Below are positions 1 through 10,468 of a DNA stretch of 64,000 nucleotides, in pieces. The translations under genes and the position numbers were made by a program. Origin of the DNA: Apiotrichum sp. Y4204 (lineage: Eukaryota; Basidiomycota; Tremellomycetes; Trichosporonales; Trichosporonaceae); assembly GCA_025531455.1 (NCBI GenBank), contig JAMYHL010000010.1, positions 1,488,001 through 1,552,000 on the forward strand, given 5' to 3'. Below the pieces are notes generated by a model. That model was given only the letters and a program-made list of their open reading frames with translations. It made no database searches and had not been told where the DNA came from. The first letter of the stretch is position 1. Each line of letters starts with the position of its first letter.

Positions 1-530
1 GCCGCACGTAGATGCCCGCGCGGAGAGTTCTCCGCTCAGTCTAAAGGAAGTTGGAGAGCACCGCGACGAGGCGAGTTGGGACAGATGCCCAAGTGCCCGG
101 CCCGATGGCCGACGGGAAATCACCAGACTCACATCTTATCCCCTCCCTCGTGGGCATCCACATCATAGCGCGCCATCGCCTCCTCGCCGAGGTCCATCTG
201 TATCCTCCCCGTGCCATCCACCTCTCCTTCGACAGGCACGCTCGCGATCGTAAAGTTGCCCGGGAGCTGGGTCGCAAGGGGCGTGAAGACCGGGACGATG
301 GGGAGCTCGTACGGCTCTGGCACGACTTCGGGGGGTGGGGGTGGGGCGGGGTAGAACGCCCACCCGGCCGTGAAGAGGCACACGCCCACGACGGCGGTGG
401 CGACGAGCATCCTGCGCTTCGGGATTGAGAGGGCCGGCGCCCACGACAGCTGGCGCGGTGCGGGTGGTGTGTCCGAGGCGCGTTCGGCACTCCACAGCGA
501 GGTGGGGAGGAGCTGGTATCCGCTGCGCAT
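1..530 (-). CDS. Membrane-anchored protein of unknown function, 5' part only (runs off the left edge)
   Basis: The visible coding exon is 530..133 on the minus strand, followed by a GTGAGT donor at 132, so the rest of the gene lies beyond the window. The exon gives about 133 residues: a basic/polar N-terminus, a hydrophobic segment at residues 41-59 preceded by two arginines, then a proline stretch and a region with one N-glycosylation sequon (NFT). This is the layout of a type II membrane protein whose main domain is lumenal or extracellular. I chose the Met at 530 because it gives a short cytosolic tail before the membrane segment; an upstream in-frame Met at 734 would add 68 unlikely residues. 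Anchored fungal glycosyltransferases look like this, but no catalytic domain is visible, so the function is unknown. Confidence 0.6.
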
Positions 531-1575
531 TGTGCTCGAGAGTGATGAGGATAACTGGCGAGCATGCGTTTGGATAGAGTAGATGGAGAGTGGCGATGGA
601 GCGGTCGCTGCCTTGTTGTCAAGGATGGACAAGAGGAGAGTAACCAAGTTGCAACAGAAAAAAAGCACTAACAAATCAACGATTCCAGCGCATCGCCTCC
701 CCGAGAAACCGACCGAGTCCGAGACTGCAACCACCCACCCATCGCCGAGCGGGGTTTATACAGCGCGCAACACAAGATGCACGTCAGACAGGCTTCACAG
801 ATGAGACAGATTATTGATGCCCGTTGCCTGTGACTGTTGGATCGGCCCGGGCAGCACCTTTGGATCGCATCCAGACATCAAAGAGATCAGATCACCATAT
901 CTCTCCCTGGAAAACAACGTACAGTATACCTGAAACTGAATGACACAAAAAACGTGTTATCCAGAAACCTTATTTCTTGCAACTGCTGTGCTGCAACTGA
1001 TATCCCCCGAGAGGAGTGTCTAGCTTCCCGCCCTTTGATGCGGAGAGTTGCTGGAATCTCCGGAGGGTCAGGAGGTCCGAGAGGGGGGCTCAGAACCTCC
1101 ACAGGCAGTGCACAAACAAACTTCCCGAGAGGCCGAGATGACGACCAAGATGCAAGATGTGGTATTCTTACAGTCTCACTGCAGCCGGCTTCAGTGCTCC
1201 AGTCTCCGCCGTTGCTCGAAACCGACTGCATCCCCTACGGAGCTACTGCCCACGCGCGCTACGTCCACACGCAAGAGTTGAACGGCCGCATCCACAGTCG
1301 TAAGTGTTACTTCAACTGTTGGCGTTGTGACTGCGACGGGCGCCAGACATGGGCGCAGTACGCATCAAGGCGCCCGGTCATGGGTCACATCTAACTCTGC
1401 GCTGCGCTCTGCGCATCGACGTGCTCGACAGTGCTGACCCGCGACGCGTGTGACCAGACTGATGAGATGACCGGGGAATGTGCAGCAGACGTCACGACAC
1501 CACGCCACCACTAACATACACCAGTGTATAGTCTGGGAACTCGTCTTCTCGCCTTCACTCCTCCCACCGCTCGCA
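531..1575. other. Intergenic region between divergent genes
   Basis: About 1 kb separates the minus-strand membrane protein from the plus-strand cupin gene, so it probably holds both promoters. Open frames here overlap on opposite strands, have random-looking composition and resemble no family. I see no RNA gene or repeat. Confidence 0.5.
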
Positions 1576-2558
1576 ATGTCGCTCTCTTTCCTTGCCCCCA
1601 AGGTATGTATAATCGCTACAGCCACTAACGGCAGCCCGCGCTCGACCCTGTTCCGACTGACGCGGACGGGCGCCTCCTCCTCTTCGGCGGCGACCTTACA
1701 GTGCGTCAAGATCAAGCTCCCTGGGAGCTCTCGTCTCCCCACCCTTCCCTCTAACTGTAGGTCCAAATCCTCCCGTACGCCTCGGACACGCCGTTCCGCA
1801 CGCGCATGGTCTTCAAGGCCGGCTCAAAGCACACCTGCGGAAAGAACGCGACCAGCACCCCACCCTACCACTGGCACTGGTACCAGACCGAGACGTTTAA
1901 TGTCGTGCGTGTCATGGCAAGAGGGCTGGGCTCGTTCCCCTTGTCCCCTTTCTCAGATTGCCCGTCATCTGGCTCTAACAGTAGCACTCTGGCACCCTCG
2001 CATACAAGCTCAACGGTGAGGAGGGAACCATAGCCGCGGGCGAGTCGCTCGTGATTCCTCCTGGCGCGCCGCACACGTTCTGGAACCCCGACGGTGCGAC
2101 CGAGGACATGGACGTCACCATCAGCACCACCGGGGGTGACCGGCCCGGCTTTGACGAGCACTTTGGTGAGTGGCAGCTTCCGCGCTGCGCCTCTCTCATC
2201 CGTCTCCCGGAATTTCTGCTGACAGCAGTCCGCAACTTTTGTACGCCCGTCTTATTCCTCCCTTCCTTCTAACAGCAGACGGCTACGTTTCCGACTGCGG
2301 CATCAAGGGGGTAGCCCCCAACCCTATCCAGCTCTTCGTCTTCCTGAACAGCGCCGACGTCGTGCTCGCCGATCTGCCCCTCGGCCTAGGCCGCGCCGTG
2401 AACTTTGTGCTTGGTGAGTCCTCGATGCGACGAGGTTACGGACCCTACATCGTTCCGCTTGTCAACTGTGCTTATGCTCACTTCCAGGCGGTGTCGTTGG
2501 TCAGCAACTCCTTGGGATGAGCACCGGCTTCAAGGAGTTTGAGACGAGTGCGCAGTAG
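1576..2558 (+). CDS. Small cupin-domain protein (six exons, 207 aa)
   Basis: Exons are 1576-1602, 1635-1700, 1761-1904, 1985-2165, 2279-2413 and 2488-2558; all joins keep frame. The product is a single-domain cupin. Motif 1 is visible as HWHW followed by E75 and G82 (H68 and H70 would bind the metal), and motif 2 as G98, P104-P105-G106, H109 and N113, matching the classical G(X)5PxG(X)2H(X)3N pattern. The C-terminal 80 residues are mostly helical and hydrophobic and look specific to fungal homologues. No signal peptide is seen, so it is probably cytosolic. Cupins of this size range from dioxygenases and isomerases to sugar-binding proteins, and the substrate cannot be read from the sequence. 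The fourth intron (2166-2278) is unusually long and has two possible acceptors, so that join is the least certain. Confidence 0.8.
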
Positions 2559-3732
2559 GCGCTGATACTACGCGGGCTGATGTTGAAGAAGTGTGCTGGC
2601 AGCTGCACGACTAGACCGTGAGGGTTGAGCTTAGAAGAATGCATAGTGTACCTATCTCACGATTAATGGTTTCGAAGGCGATGTAACAACGCAGATGGCT
2701 GTCATCCACGGGCATTAGTCGAGGAGTACCAAACACACACCGTAGAAGTTCAGATCTGAGCTCCTGTCCTCCGCCGTCAGACATCGAGATGTTGTCCAGG
2801 CAATAGCACAGTTGCATAATCTCAGCGGACAAGGAGCATATCTCTTCAGCTCGAGCATCGGGCCCTCGCAAAGCTCGCCAACGAGCAATACCATGTGGCC
2901 GAGCCGCGTAAGACCAATATCCGTGTGCGGCCTGCGCTTGTGAAGGACGCGAGTCTGCTCAATGGTGCTCGATTGAGAACGAGAACGAGTTGTGCGCAAG
3001 CTCCGACGCCCAGCAGGACCCCGCATTGCTCAAGGGCAAAGCCAAGACGGATCAAGCTACAGAACGGTCAATTTCTGGCACGTCCAAGCGACCGCGGTTA
3101 AACCTCGATATCCGACAACACAACAGCAAACACTTGGTTCTTGGCACTCGGCGTCCTCCGACAAGAACCACATGTCCTTTGTCCATGACGGTGTACAACA
3201 CACGGGACGTTCTTTTCACGGCATTCTGTATCCATTCCAGCAACGCGATCTCGGCCATTTCGCCGGCGATCCGGCAAGCAGCTGGGTGAGCTGGGCGGAA
3301 CACCTTTCGCGTGACATCCGCCAGCAGAGAGCTTATTGCCCAACTGTACTACTGGCTGTGGTCGCCTTGCGCCTGTACTCGGTCGTGTATTCCGGAGTGA
3401 CCCATGACCAGCGTCGACTAATCCGGCAGGCACAGGCGACCCGTGCTGTCTCCCTCCTCCATCCAGCTCGGCCAACACCGTCGTATCTCTCAACACTTCA
3501 TCTCCCCGAGGCAGACGCCGCTTGCGGGCCTCTTTGTGCGGTGTCGACGGCCGCAGCTACCGGGGCACCGAAAGGCCCCAAGGTGGGCAGACCTTGATCT
3601 CGGGGGACTGCCATGAATGCCGACGAGCTAGTGTTTAAGGACGGGGTGTGTGGCCCCGCGTCTTGATGACACGACTCTATCACTGACTTGAACTGATCCC
3701 AATCCAAAGGCATAACCAAGACATACCTCCCA
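2559..3732. other. Intergenic region upstream of the amino-acid permease
   Basis: This 1.2 kb stretch lies between two plus-strand genes and should contain the 3' end of the cupin transcript and the permease promoter. The open frames here overlap one another on both strands and have no family-like sequence. I see no clear repeat or RNA gene. Confidence 0.45.
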
Positions 3733-5610
3733 ATGCTGAAGCGCGGCTACTCGGACGAGAAGGGGTCGCTGAACGACGTGGCGGTCGTGCACTCGGTCGC
3801 GGACGACAATGCGCGGTATCTCGCGGAGAACGACGAGGTGCTCGCCGAGACGTATGAGGGCGACCACGGCACAAAGCGCGCGTTGGTAAGTCAAGCAATC
3901 ACAACGCTGAGTGGCGCCGCCGGTATGGGGGGGGGGGGGGGGGTTCGTGGCGGCTCGAAGCGCCGTCATGATTCGGGTTTGTTTCAAGCTGACAACAGTC
4001 GCCGCGTGTGGCGGGAATGATTGCGCTGGCTGGGACGATGTAAGTGTTGCTGAATACAAAGTACTGACATTGCAGCGGTACCGGACTTTTCCTGGGCTCG
4101 GGATCTGCACTTGCCTGGGGCGGTCCAGTAGGCTGCTTTCTGGGCTATACGACAATGGGCATGGGCATCGGTGGCATGATGTACTGTCTCGTGAGATAGG
4201 AGGTGCGGCAGGGTGACTGACGGCAGGGTGAGATGATGTGTTTTGCGCCGACCATTGGAGGTGGGTCTCTCTGCTCTCGAGGAACAGTTATTTACGCCAG
4301 GCTTTGTTGAGATGGGCGCCAAGTACGTCAACGAGAGCTTTGGATTCATGATGGGCCTCTCCTATGCGCTCAAGGTCGGCCTCTCCGTCCCCTCCGAGCT
4401 TTCGGCCGTCGCGCTCCTCATCGGCTACTGGGACGACAACACCAAACATGCGGCCATATACATCACCATCTTCCTGTTCATTACTCTTGGCTGCAACCTC
4501 ATCAGCGTGCGGTGGTACGGCGAAGTCGAATTCGTGATGGGCGTTCTAAAACTTACGACTCTTATCGGACTTATCATCTTCGGCCTGATCGCAAACCTTG
4601 GCGGTATCCCGACTCATAAAGTGTATACGGGCGGCAAGCACTGGCGCGAGGCGCCGTTCAACACGACCTACCTGGGCGTCAAGCCTCCGAGCTTTGCGGG
4701 CTTCCTGGGGTACTGGGCCGTGCTCACAAAGGCGGCCTTTGGATTCACCGGTATCGAGAGTGTGGCGCTCGTCGCGGGAGAGGCGCACAATCCCCGCAAG
4801 ACGCTGCGGATGTGTATTCGCACTGTCTTTTACCGCATCACGGGAATCTACATTATCTCGGTTATTATCATTGGGCTCAATATACGCTACAACGACCCTG
4901 AGCTCCTAGATGCGAATGCCCTCGGGGGTAACACGGCCGCTTCCTCGCCGTTTGTCCTCATCGCCAAAAAGGCGGGCGTCAAGGTTCTCCCCCACATTAT
5001 CAACGCGGTGGTCATCACCTCGGCGTGGTCCGCCGGAAACGAGAGTCTGTACGGCCACGCGCGCTGCCTCATGGGCATGACCCGCAACAACTGCGGTTTC
5101 AAATGCTTCCTCTGGACTACGCGTCACGGCGTTCCCTGGGTCGGCGTGTGCATCGGCGCAGCTTTCGGCCCACTGGCATACCTCACCCTCTCTGACGGTG
5201 CGGCCCAGGCATTCGAGTGGCTCTCAAACCTCACCGCCCTCGTCAACATGGTCACGTGGGTCAGCATCTGTTTCTGCTTTGTGCGCTTCAAGGCTGCATG
5301 CGAGCGCCAGGGCGTGGACCGCCGCGCATTCCCGCTCCGTACATGGGCCCAGCCATACCTCGCGTGGGCGGTGATTGTCTTTTTCTCCCTCATCATCATC
5401 TTTAACGGCTTCAAGGCATTCGTCCCCGTCTTCCGCTACAAGGACTTTCTCGCGTCCTACATCTCCCTCCCTGTCATTGCGGCCGCTTGGCTCGCGTGGT
5501 GGCTCTACCGCGGGCGCCAGGGGTTCATCCCCCTCGAGGACATTGACCTCAGCGGCGGCCCGGCAGCCGCCCTCGTCAACACAAAGTATGTCCACCAGTC
5601 GCTGCCCTAG
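3733..5610 (+). CDS. Amino-acid permease, APC superfamily (fungal AAT/GAP type, 550 aa)
   Basis: Five exons fit: 3733-3885, 3999-4039, 4076-4190, 4227-4260 and 4301-5610. The short exons join to give the family hallmark around the first membrane segment (SPRVAGMIALAGTIGTGLF), followed by PTIGGFVEMGAKYV, RWYGEVEF and a later TSAWSAGNESLYG. These match fungal plasma-membrane amino-acid permeases such as Gap1, Dip5 and Agp1, which import amino acids by proton symport through 12 membrane helices. About 50 hydrophilic residues precede the first helix, and length is normal for the family. Specificity cannot be assigned. The first intron contains a run of 17 G. The frame rules out a longer fourth exon, which makes the 4261-4300 intron well supported. 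Confidence 0.92.
3927..3943 (+). repeat. 17-base poly-G run inside a permease intron
   Basis: A homopolymer of 17 G lies in intron 1 (3886-3998) of the amino-acid permease gene. It is far longer than expected by chance and may vary in length between strains or be miscalled in the assembly. It does not touch the splice signals. Confidence 0.95.
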
Positions 5611-5835
5611 TGGTGGTAGGTGTTTGGAGACGCAGGATTCTAGCTTGTATTGTCGGTAGCTTTGTATGCAAAGAAGGGGTATGAATCTGCACAGCAGCAC
5701 ACGTTCGCACTCGCAATTGCATTCCAGTGGCGCAGCCCCGAAATGTCGGGCAGAAGAAGACGGTGGAATAAAAATCAGGCGCGACCGTTCGGCGCACACT
5801 AATATCAACCCCCCTACCGTTCAAATTTTTGTATA

Positions 5836-5941
5836 GCTCTTGTGGTGTAGTCGCTATCATACTCCCTTCGGGATTCGAAGGATGCCGGCCGCGAAGCGGC
5901 TTGACTGGGAGTGGTCCTCGGTTCAAATCCGGGCAAGGGCC
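5836..5941 (+). tRNA. tRNA-Pro (anticodon CGG) with intron
   Basis: The acceptor stem pairs GCTCTTG (5836-5842) with CAAGGGC (5934-5940), with discriminator C at 5941. The anticodon stem pairs CTCCC (5862-5866) with GGGAG (5907-5911). The loop reads TTCGGG, giving anticodon CGG at 5869-5871. A 33-base intron occupies 5873-5905, at the canonical position 37/38. The T arm is CTCGG-TTCAAAT-CCGGG. The D loop is slightly unusual, lacking a clear GG pair. A run of five T (5942-5946) directly follows and fits a Pol III terminator. Confidence 0.85.
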
Positions 5942-5946
5942 TTTTT
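5942..5946 (+). terminator. Pol III T-run after tRNA-Pro
   Basis: Five T residues begin immediately after the discriminator base of the tRNA-Pro gene, as expected for RNA polymerase III termination. Confidence 0.75.
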
Positions 5947-6293
5947 AGCCTTCAGGAACGTCGAGGGTCTGCATGCCGGACTTTCAGGGTGCCAGGGCAG
6001 GTGCGAGCATATGGCATCGGTCAATTGCCGCCTGGGCAGCGCGTATGCTGCCGACAGGTGCTCTGTAGCTCTGTAGCTCTGTAGCTCTGTACCACGCTTG
6101 GGATCGCGATCTCGCGAACCCCCCGTGCGCCACGTTCGCCTCCATCAGCTCATCTCTCGCGCAACTGCAAGTGCCAAGGGCAACGCAGGCGCTTCTGACC
6201 GCAATCACAATTCTACATCTGCCTCTCCCTGCAAATAAGTCCCTTCCACGCGCCCATTCGCCGACTCAAAAAGGATCTCTCTCGAGAACCAAT
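5947..6293. other. Spacer between two convergent tRNA genes
   Basis: No protein gene is visible. The stretch holds a short tandem array (GTAGCTCT repeated about four times, near 6060-6090) and the terminator of the minus-strand tRNA-Ile at 6268-6272. Confidence 0.6.
6268..6272 (-). terminator. Pol III T-run after tRNA-Ile
   Basis: On the minus strand a run of five T occurs 21 bases after the discriminator base of the tRNA-Ile gene, the first plausible Pol III stop downstream of it. Confidence 0.6.
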
Positions 6294-6387
6294 GACCACT
6301 GACAGGCTTGAACTGCCGACCCCCGCATAACCGAACACGCGTGCTGCGTATTAGTACGATGCTCTAGACCAACTGAGCTAAGCGGCC
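6294..6387 (-). tRNA. tRNA-Ile (anticodon AAT) with intron
   Basis: Read on the minus strand, the acceptor GGCCGCT pairs with AGTGGTC using two G-T wobbles, with discriminator A at 6294. The D stem pairs GCTC with GAGC around AGTTGG, and the loop CTAATA gives anticodon AAT. The T arm is GGCAG-TTCAAGC-CTGTC. The anticodon stem (TCGTA/TGCGG, two wobbles) closes only if an intron of about 20 bases after position 37 is removed. Exact intron ends are approximate. Confidence 0.85.
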
Positions 6388-6470
6388 TTTGATGTCTGGC
6401 TCGTTAATCTCGTTTGCGGGCTGAGGTCAGCCAAAGGAAGGTGGGTTGACTGGACTGCCACATTCGTTGC

Positions 6471-6488
6471 GTGTGTGTGTGTGTGTGT
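6471..6488. repeat. (GT)9 microsatellite
   Basis: Nine GT dinucleotides in a row, in intergenic DNA next to the tRNA-Ile gene. Confidence 0.9.
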
Positions 6489-8200
6489 TGATATGCTTAT
6501 TTGCGCGGATCAGTGTGGTGGCAAACTGGGGGATCGGCGCTAGATTGGGTCATGTTTGTGTTGCTTGAGCTGCTGGTGTTCGTGCTGCCGCCGTCGTTCC
6601 GCGCAAACCTGGAGGCAGGTGAATCGGAGTCATGGTGAGGGTGGGGGAAATCCGACATCCTCAGGAGTTCACCTCGTCCACCCTCAGTTGGAAGCATGAG
6701 CAGACAGGGCTGCAGAAGAATGTGAAGAAGCGTCAGAAGGTGCGTGCTCCGAGTGGGGAGCAGTCGTTGCAACGAATGGGGCGGTGCAACAACCCCGGCC
6801 AACGTGACTGTTGTCCACCATTGGCATTTACCGCAGGGACCTCGTTTCGGGTTTCACAGCACATCGAGAGGAATCACATCGATAGAGACGGCGGACGGAT
6901 GTTCATAGCCAAAGGTGTCTCAGGTGGGCGTGGCCGTCTGACATATATCTGGAAGGTGGTGGGCCCAGACCGGTCAAGAGGGCGTGCACAGCGGTGCGCT
7001 CACACAATACCGAGGTCCTCTATTCTCAAGCCTGGTCATATTTGTATAGACACGGGGCCAGACTCTACATGCACGCACTGAAACCCCAAACACATCCAAA
7101 GTCTGAGCGGAAGGGACTGGATCTCGGTCTCAATCGGAGTCCCGTGAACAGTTGAGACAATGTCTCTCGAAAGTCACAGTGCAAAGGAGGGGGCAGTGCA
7201 CTTGGACGGAGAATAGATTCATTGTGTGATGCCTAGTCTGGCTCCCACACGCCCACGCCGTGCACTGGACACGACGAGAAAGCTTTGTTGCTCGGGGTGC
7301 TATTTGCAGTCCCCTGGGGCTTATGATCTGTGATCTGGATCTGCGACGCGTCTGGCACGCGCAACCCGATTCAGATGTGCTTCCTCGCACGTACTGCGCT
7401 ATTGCATGTGCGGTTCTGGGCAACCTAAACACTTTGATCAGACGAGGTTTGGCGGAATGTATGGTGTGCGTGTTATCATGAGGTTGTCGGCGAAACGGGG
7501 CGCAAAACGGGGACGCGTCGCGTGCTGGATGGAACCGTTGATTGGTTCAATCAAGGTGCCCACAGTCTCACAAACTTCACAATCGCGTCTTGTCATGTCA
7601 GCACTCTCGGTCAACACCCAGCGCCAACATACCATACGATCACTACTCAACAGGAATGCTCCTACCCCACAATGGGGAGGCGGAGATTTGGAGGAACGGG
7701 CCTGTCAGAAACATGAGACAAGCTTCTCTGTCTGTCGGAGACGGAAACATGAGACAGATCGGAGAATAGCCTCGGCTTCTAACCGCCTGGCCCATCTCCG
7801 TGTGTTGGAGTGCCCATGGACGCACGTCTAGATCTTCAATCTCCACCACACATGTATCGCCGACCTATGCATTACACCACACTGCATACCGATACTGACC
7901 CCACTCACTACAGTGCTCCAGCCGTTCTGCATCGTGTATGACTCTTTCACACGAGGAGGCAGGATGAAACGCCCGCTCGGCGCCGCCTTGCACCGCCCAC
8001 CACCACATTAGAAACCCCTCCATGATCTCTCCGGTCCAGTTCCTCATCTCCTTCCCACATTGATCTCACATCCCCCTTGCACTTCATCGCACGCACAGGC
8101 GATGCACCTGCGCGTGCGGGTGCACGTCGCCTTAGCTCTCCATCGCCTTCACCTACTCTAACCAAGATTGCGCCCCGATGGTGAGGGCCAGTCTTGGCGA

Positions 8201-8207
8201 TATATAT
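8201..8207 (+). promoter_or_regulatory. TATA box candidate for the PL14-like lyase gene
   Basis: TATATAT lies 241 bases upstream of the start codon. If used, the transcript would carry both poly-C tracts (8348-8383 and 8408-8426) in its 5' leader. Confidence 0.45.
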
Positions 8208-8346
8208 GCCCAGCCCGAGACCCCGGTGATTCTGTTCTTCATCCAGCCCTTGTTCACTGAATCACTATCAGCCGGTCTGATACCCCATCCCCAGCGTTGA
8301 TCGCCCCCACACTCTTTTACCCCCGACTCTAACTAGACCACTGCGT

Positions 8347-8347
<1 letters not shown>

Positions 8348-8383
<36 letters not shown>

Positions 8384-8426
8384 ACCCCTTTCCCCGCTCT
8401 TCGGTCACCCCCCCCCCCCCCCCCCC
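8348..8426 (+). repeat. Two long poly-C tracts just upstream of the lyase start codon
   Basis: A run of 36 C (8348-8383) and a run of 19 C (8408-8426) are separated by 24 bases and end 15 bases before the ATG at 8442. The strand complementary to this has long G runs able to form G-quadruplexes; the C strand could form an i-motif. Such homopolymers are prone to length change by replication slippage. Confidence 0.95.
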
Positions 8427-8441
8427 GTCCCCTTTGTCAGG

Positions 8442-9632
8442 ATGCGCACCGCCGTCCTAGTCGCGCTCCTCGCCGCATCGGCCGTCACCGCCGGCCCGAT
8501 CAAGCGCCCCTGCCGCAAAAAGGCAAGCAGCGTAAATGTCAACAACCCGGCCCCCGACATGCCGCACAGCCAGCCGGTGACCGTGCAGAGCGCGGTCTCC
8601 CAGGCGGTACCCCAGGCTCAACCTTCAGCCCAACCTGCAGCACCTCCTCCCTCCCAGCCTCCGGCCAACCAACAGTCGACGCCTCCTGCCACCCCTCCCA
8701 AGAAGGAGGACGGTGACAAGGGTGACGGCGAAGAGGACAAGGGTGACAAGGGCAAGAATAAGGACCAGAAGCAGAATAACCAGAATCAAAACCAGAACCA
8801 GAACCAGCCCGCACCGCAGATGCCGGGCGGGTTCATCGGCGGCGGCGGCGGTGGCGGCAGTTTTCCTAACAACTTTGTGGCCCAGTGGGAGGCCGGCTCT
8901 CCAAAGGACATGGTGAAGGACTTTGGCAAGATTCCTCAAACGGAGAAGGCGCCTGACGGAACCGACGCGATCAAGCACGTGTACCCGCAGGGCCTGCTCT
9001 CCAAGGGCATGTTGAACTTCTACACCAAGGGCCCGGACAACGCCTTCGACCCGACGCAGATGAAGGAGATCTTGTTCACGTACAAGGTGTTGTTTGCCGA
9101 GGACTTTGACTTTGTCCAGGGCGGCAAGCTGCCTGGCGTGTATGGCGGCGTGTCCAAGGAGGGCGGCAAGGGATGCTCTGGCGGCGACCAGCGCGACGAC
9201 TGTTTCTCGGCCCGCCTGATGTGGCGCGCCGAGGGCAAGGGCGAGCTGTACAACTACTTCCCAGGCGGCAAGCAGGCGTACTGTGACGACCCGAAGCACA
9301 ACACGGGGACGGTCCAGACGGTGTGCGACGACAAGTATGGCTACTCTGTCGACCGGGGCGCGTTTGTTTTCCCGAAGAACCAATGGGTCGAGGTCGCGCA
9401 GCGCGTAAAGCTCAACGACATCGGACAGGAAAACGGCGAGCAGGAGCTGTTTGTGAATGGCGAATCCAAGATTCTCCTCACCGGCGTCAGGATCCGCCAG
9501 CAGGACAACGTCCGCTTCCAGGGCATCATGGCGCAGAGCTTCTTTGGCGGAAGTCAAGACAAGTTCAAGCCGCCAAAGGACGAGACCGCCTACTTCAAGG
9601 ACTTTAAGCTCGCGGCCATCTCGCAGTTCTGA
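8442..9632 (+). CDS. Secreted polysaccharide lyase family 14-like protein (396 aa)
   Basis: Single exon. A signal peptide is clear at residues 1-18 (hydrophobic core ending in TAG). Residues 20-130 form a disordered linker: first proline/alanine/glutamine-rich, then charged Asp/Lys/Gly repeats, then Asn-Gln repeats and a glycine run. Residues from about 145 to the end form the globular domain. Features typical of PL14 beta-jelly-roll lyases include LPGVYGG followed by a Cys-Ser-Gly-Gly turn, FSARLMWR, and a late RFQGIMAQSFFGGS strand pair. PL14 enzymes of other organisms cleave glucuronate- or alginate-type polymers by beta-elimination; the substrate here is unknown. The linker suggests attachment to, or spacing from, the cell wall. 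The start follows two poly-C tracts and a TATA box, so expression may be unusual. Confidence 0.85.
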   Translation: MRTAVLVALLAASAVTAGPIKRPCRKKASSVNVNNPAPDMPHSQPVTVQSAVSQAVPQAQPSAQPAAPPPSQPPANQQSTPPATPPKKEDGDKGDGEEDKGDKGKNKDQKQNNQNQNQNQNQPAPQMPGGFIGGGGGGGSFPNNFVAQWEAGSPKDMVKDFGKIPQTEKAPDGTDAIKHVYPQGLLSKGMLNFYTKGPDNAFDPTQMKEILFTYKVLFAEDFDFVQGGKLPGVYGGVSKEGGKGCSGGDQRDDCFSARLMWRAEGKGELYNYFPGGKQAYCDDPKHNTGTVQTVCDDKYGYSVDRGAFVFPKNQWVEVAQRVKLNDIGQENGEQELFVNGESKILLTGVRIRQQDNVRFQGIMAQSFFGGSQDKFKPPKDETAYFKDFKLAAISQF

Positions 9633-10420
9633 GCAACTGAGCAAGGCTGGTGAGACCCTTGGTTCGCGACCGCTGGACGGTCGCGGCCATTTGATGACCT
9701 AATGAGCGGTTCCGTACGTACAGCACATAGACGACATAGACATCTTGTGATCTTGTATCTCCATGTATCGGTGTATTGCGTAGATCATGAACAGCCTCTG
9801 TCGCGCGCAATTTAATCCTTCATTCTTAGCGTCTTGGTGAGAAGACAACGAGAACCTGTGACTCAGCGCCACCTCAACCCGCTGCACAACACGAGTGATT
9901 CTCTCGAGCGGCATACGTCCACCGTCCACTATCCACTATCATGCCGCACCGACAATCATCTGCTGAGCGAGACACTCGGAACCAACCATCAAAGGCTCTT
10001 GCGATAGGCATGGGCAAGGCATGGAAAATGCCCTTCCCATAGCGCCATCAGCGCCATCGGTCACCAGGACCTAGACTAAGTCCAGAGGCTGAAAGGTGGG
10101 GTCCACAATAGCGGTACATGCGGTGCATCTGTAACGCGAAGATGCGGAGTGTTGCATTTGGGGCAGGTTGGCGCCGAGAGTACCTCATTGTTTGCTGGGC
10201 GGAGCGGAATGGGGGTCGCAATCTGTCCGCTCCGCTCTCAGCTTCAGTATTGTACTCCCGGCTCCCTTCTGGTACATACCCAACAGCCAGCGGTCGTCGG
10301 AGTAACCATTACAAGTCGTCCGCACCCCCACTGCGGCCCATGGCGGTGTGGAATGCGCCACGACGCCACGACATACGCTCTGCGCGCTGCGGTCAGCAGT
10401 CGGCAGCGAGCGCCCGTATT

Positions 10421-10468
10421 GCATATCGCATCTCGCATATCGCATATCGCGCATCGCGCATCGCGCAG
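10421..10468. repeat. Short imperfect tandem repeat (GCATATCGC type)
   Basis: About five copies of a 7-9 base unit alternating GCATATCGC and GCATCGC, in intergenic DNA. Confidence 0.75.

Larger units (their letters stand above)
6388..8347. other. Long intergenic region upstream of the secreted lyase gene
   Basis: Nearly 2 kb without a convincing gene. It contains a (GT)9 microsatellite at 6471-6488 and, near the right end, a TATATAT box at 8201-8207 about 240 bases before the lyase start codon. Open frames on both strands overlap and look random. It probably serves mainly as an extended promoter region. Confidence 0.5.

Noticed and set aside
837..1394. 185-codon plus-strand frame
   Set aside because: No recognisable domain and random-looking composition; the start lacks a promoter-like context.
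2992..3597. 201-codon plus-strand frame
   Set aside because: No motif, no consistent splicing to neighbours, opposing frames of similar length; treated as intergenic.
8625..9644. 339-codon minus-strand frame antisense to the PL14-like gene
   Set aside because: It lies opposite a strong gene with signal peptide and known domain; the antisense composition (Leu/Val/Arg-rich) is what codon bias on the other strand produces.
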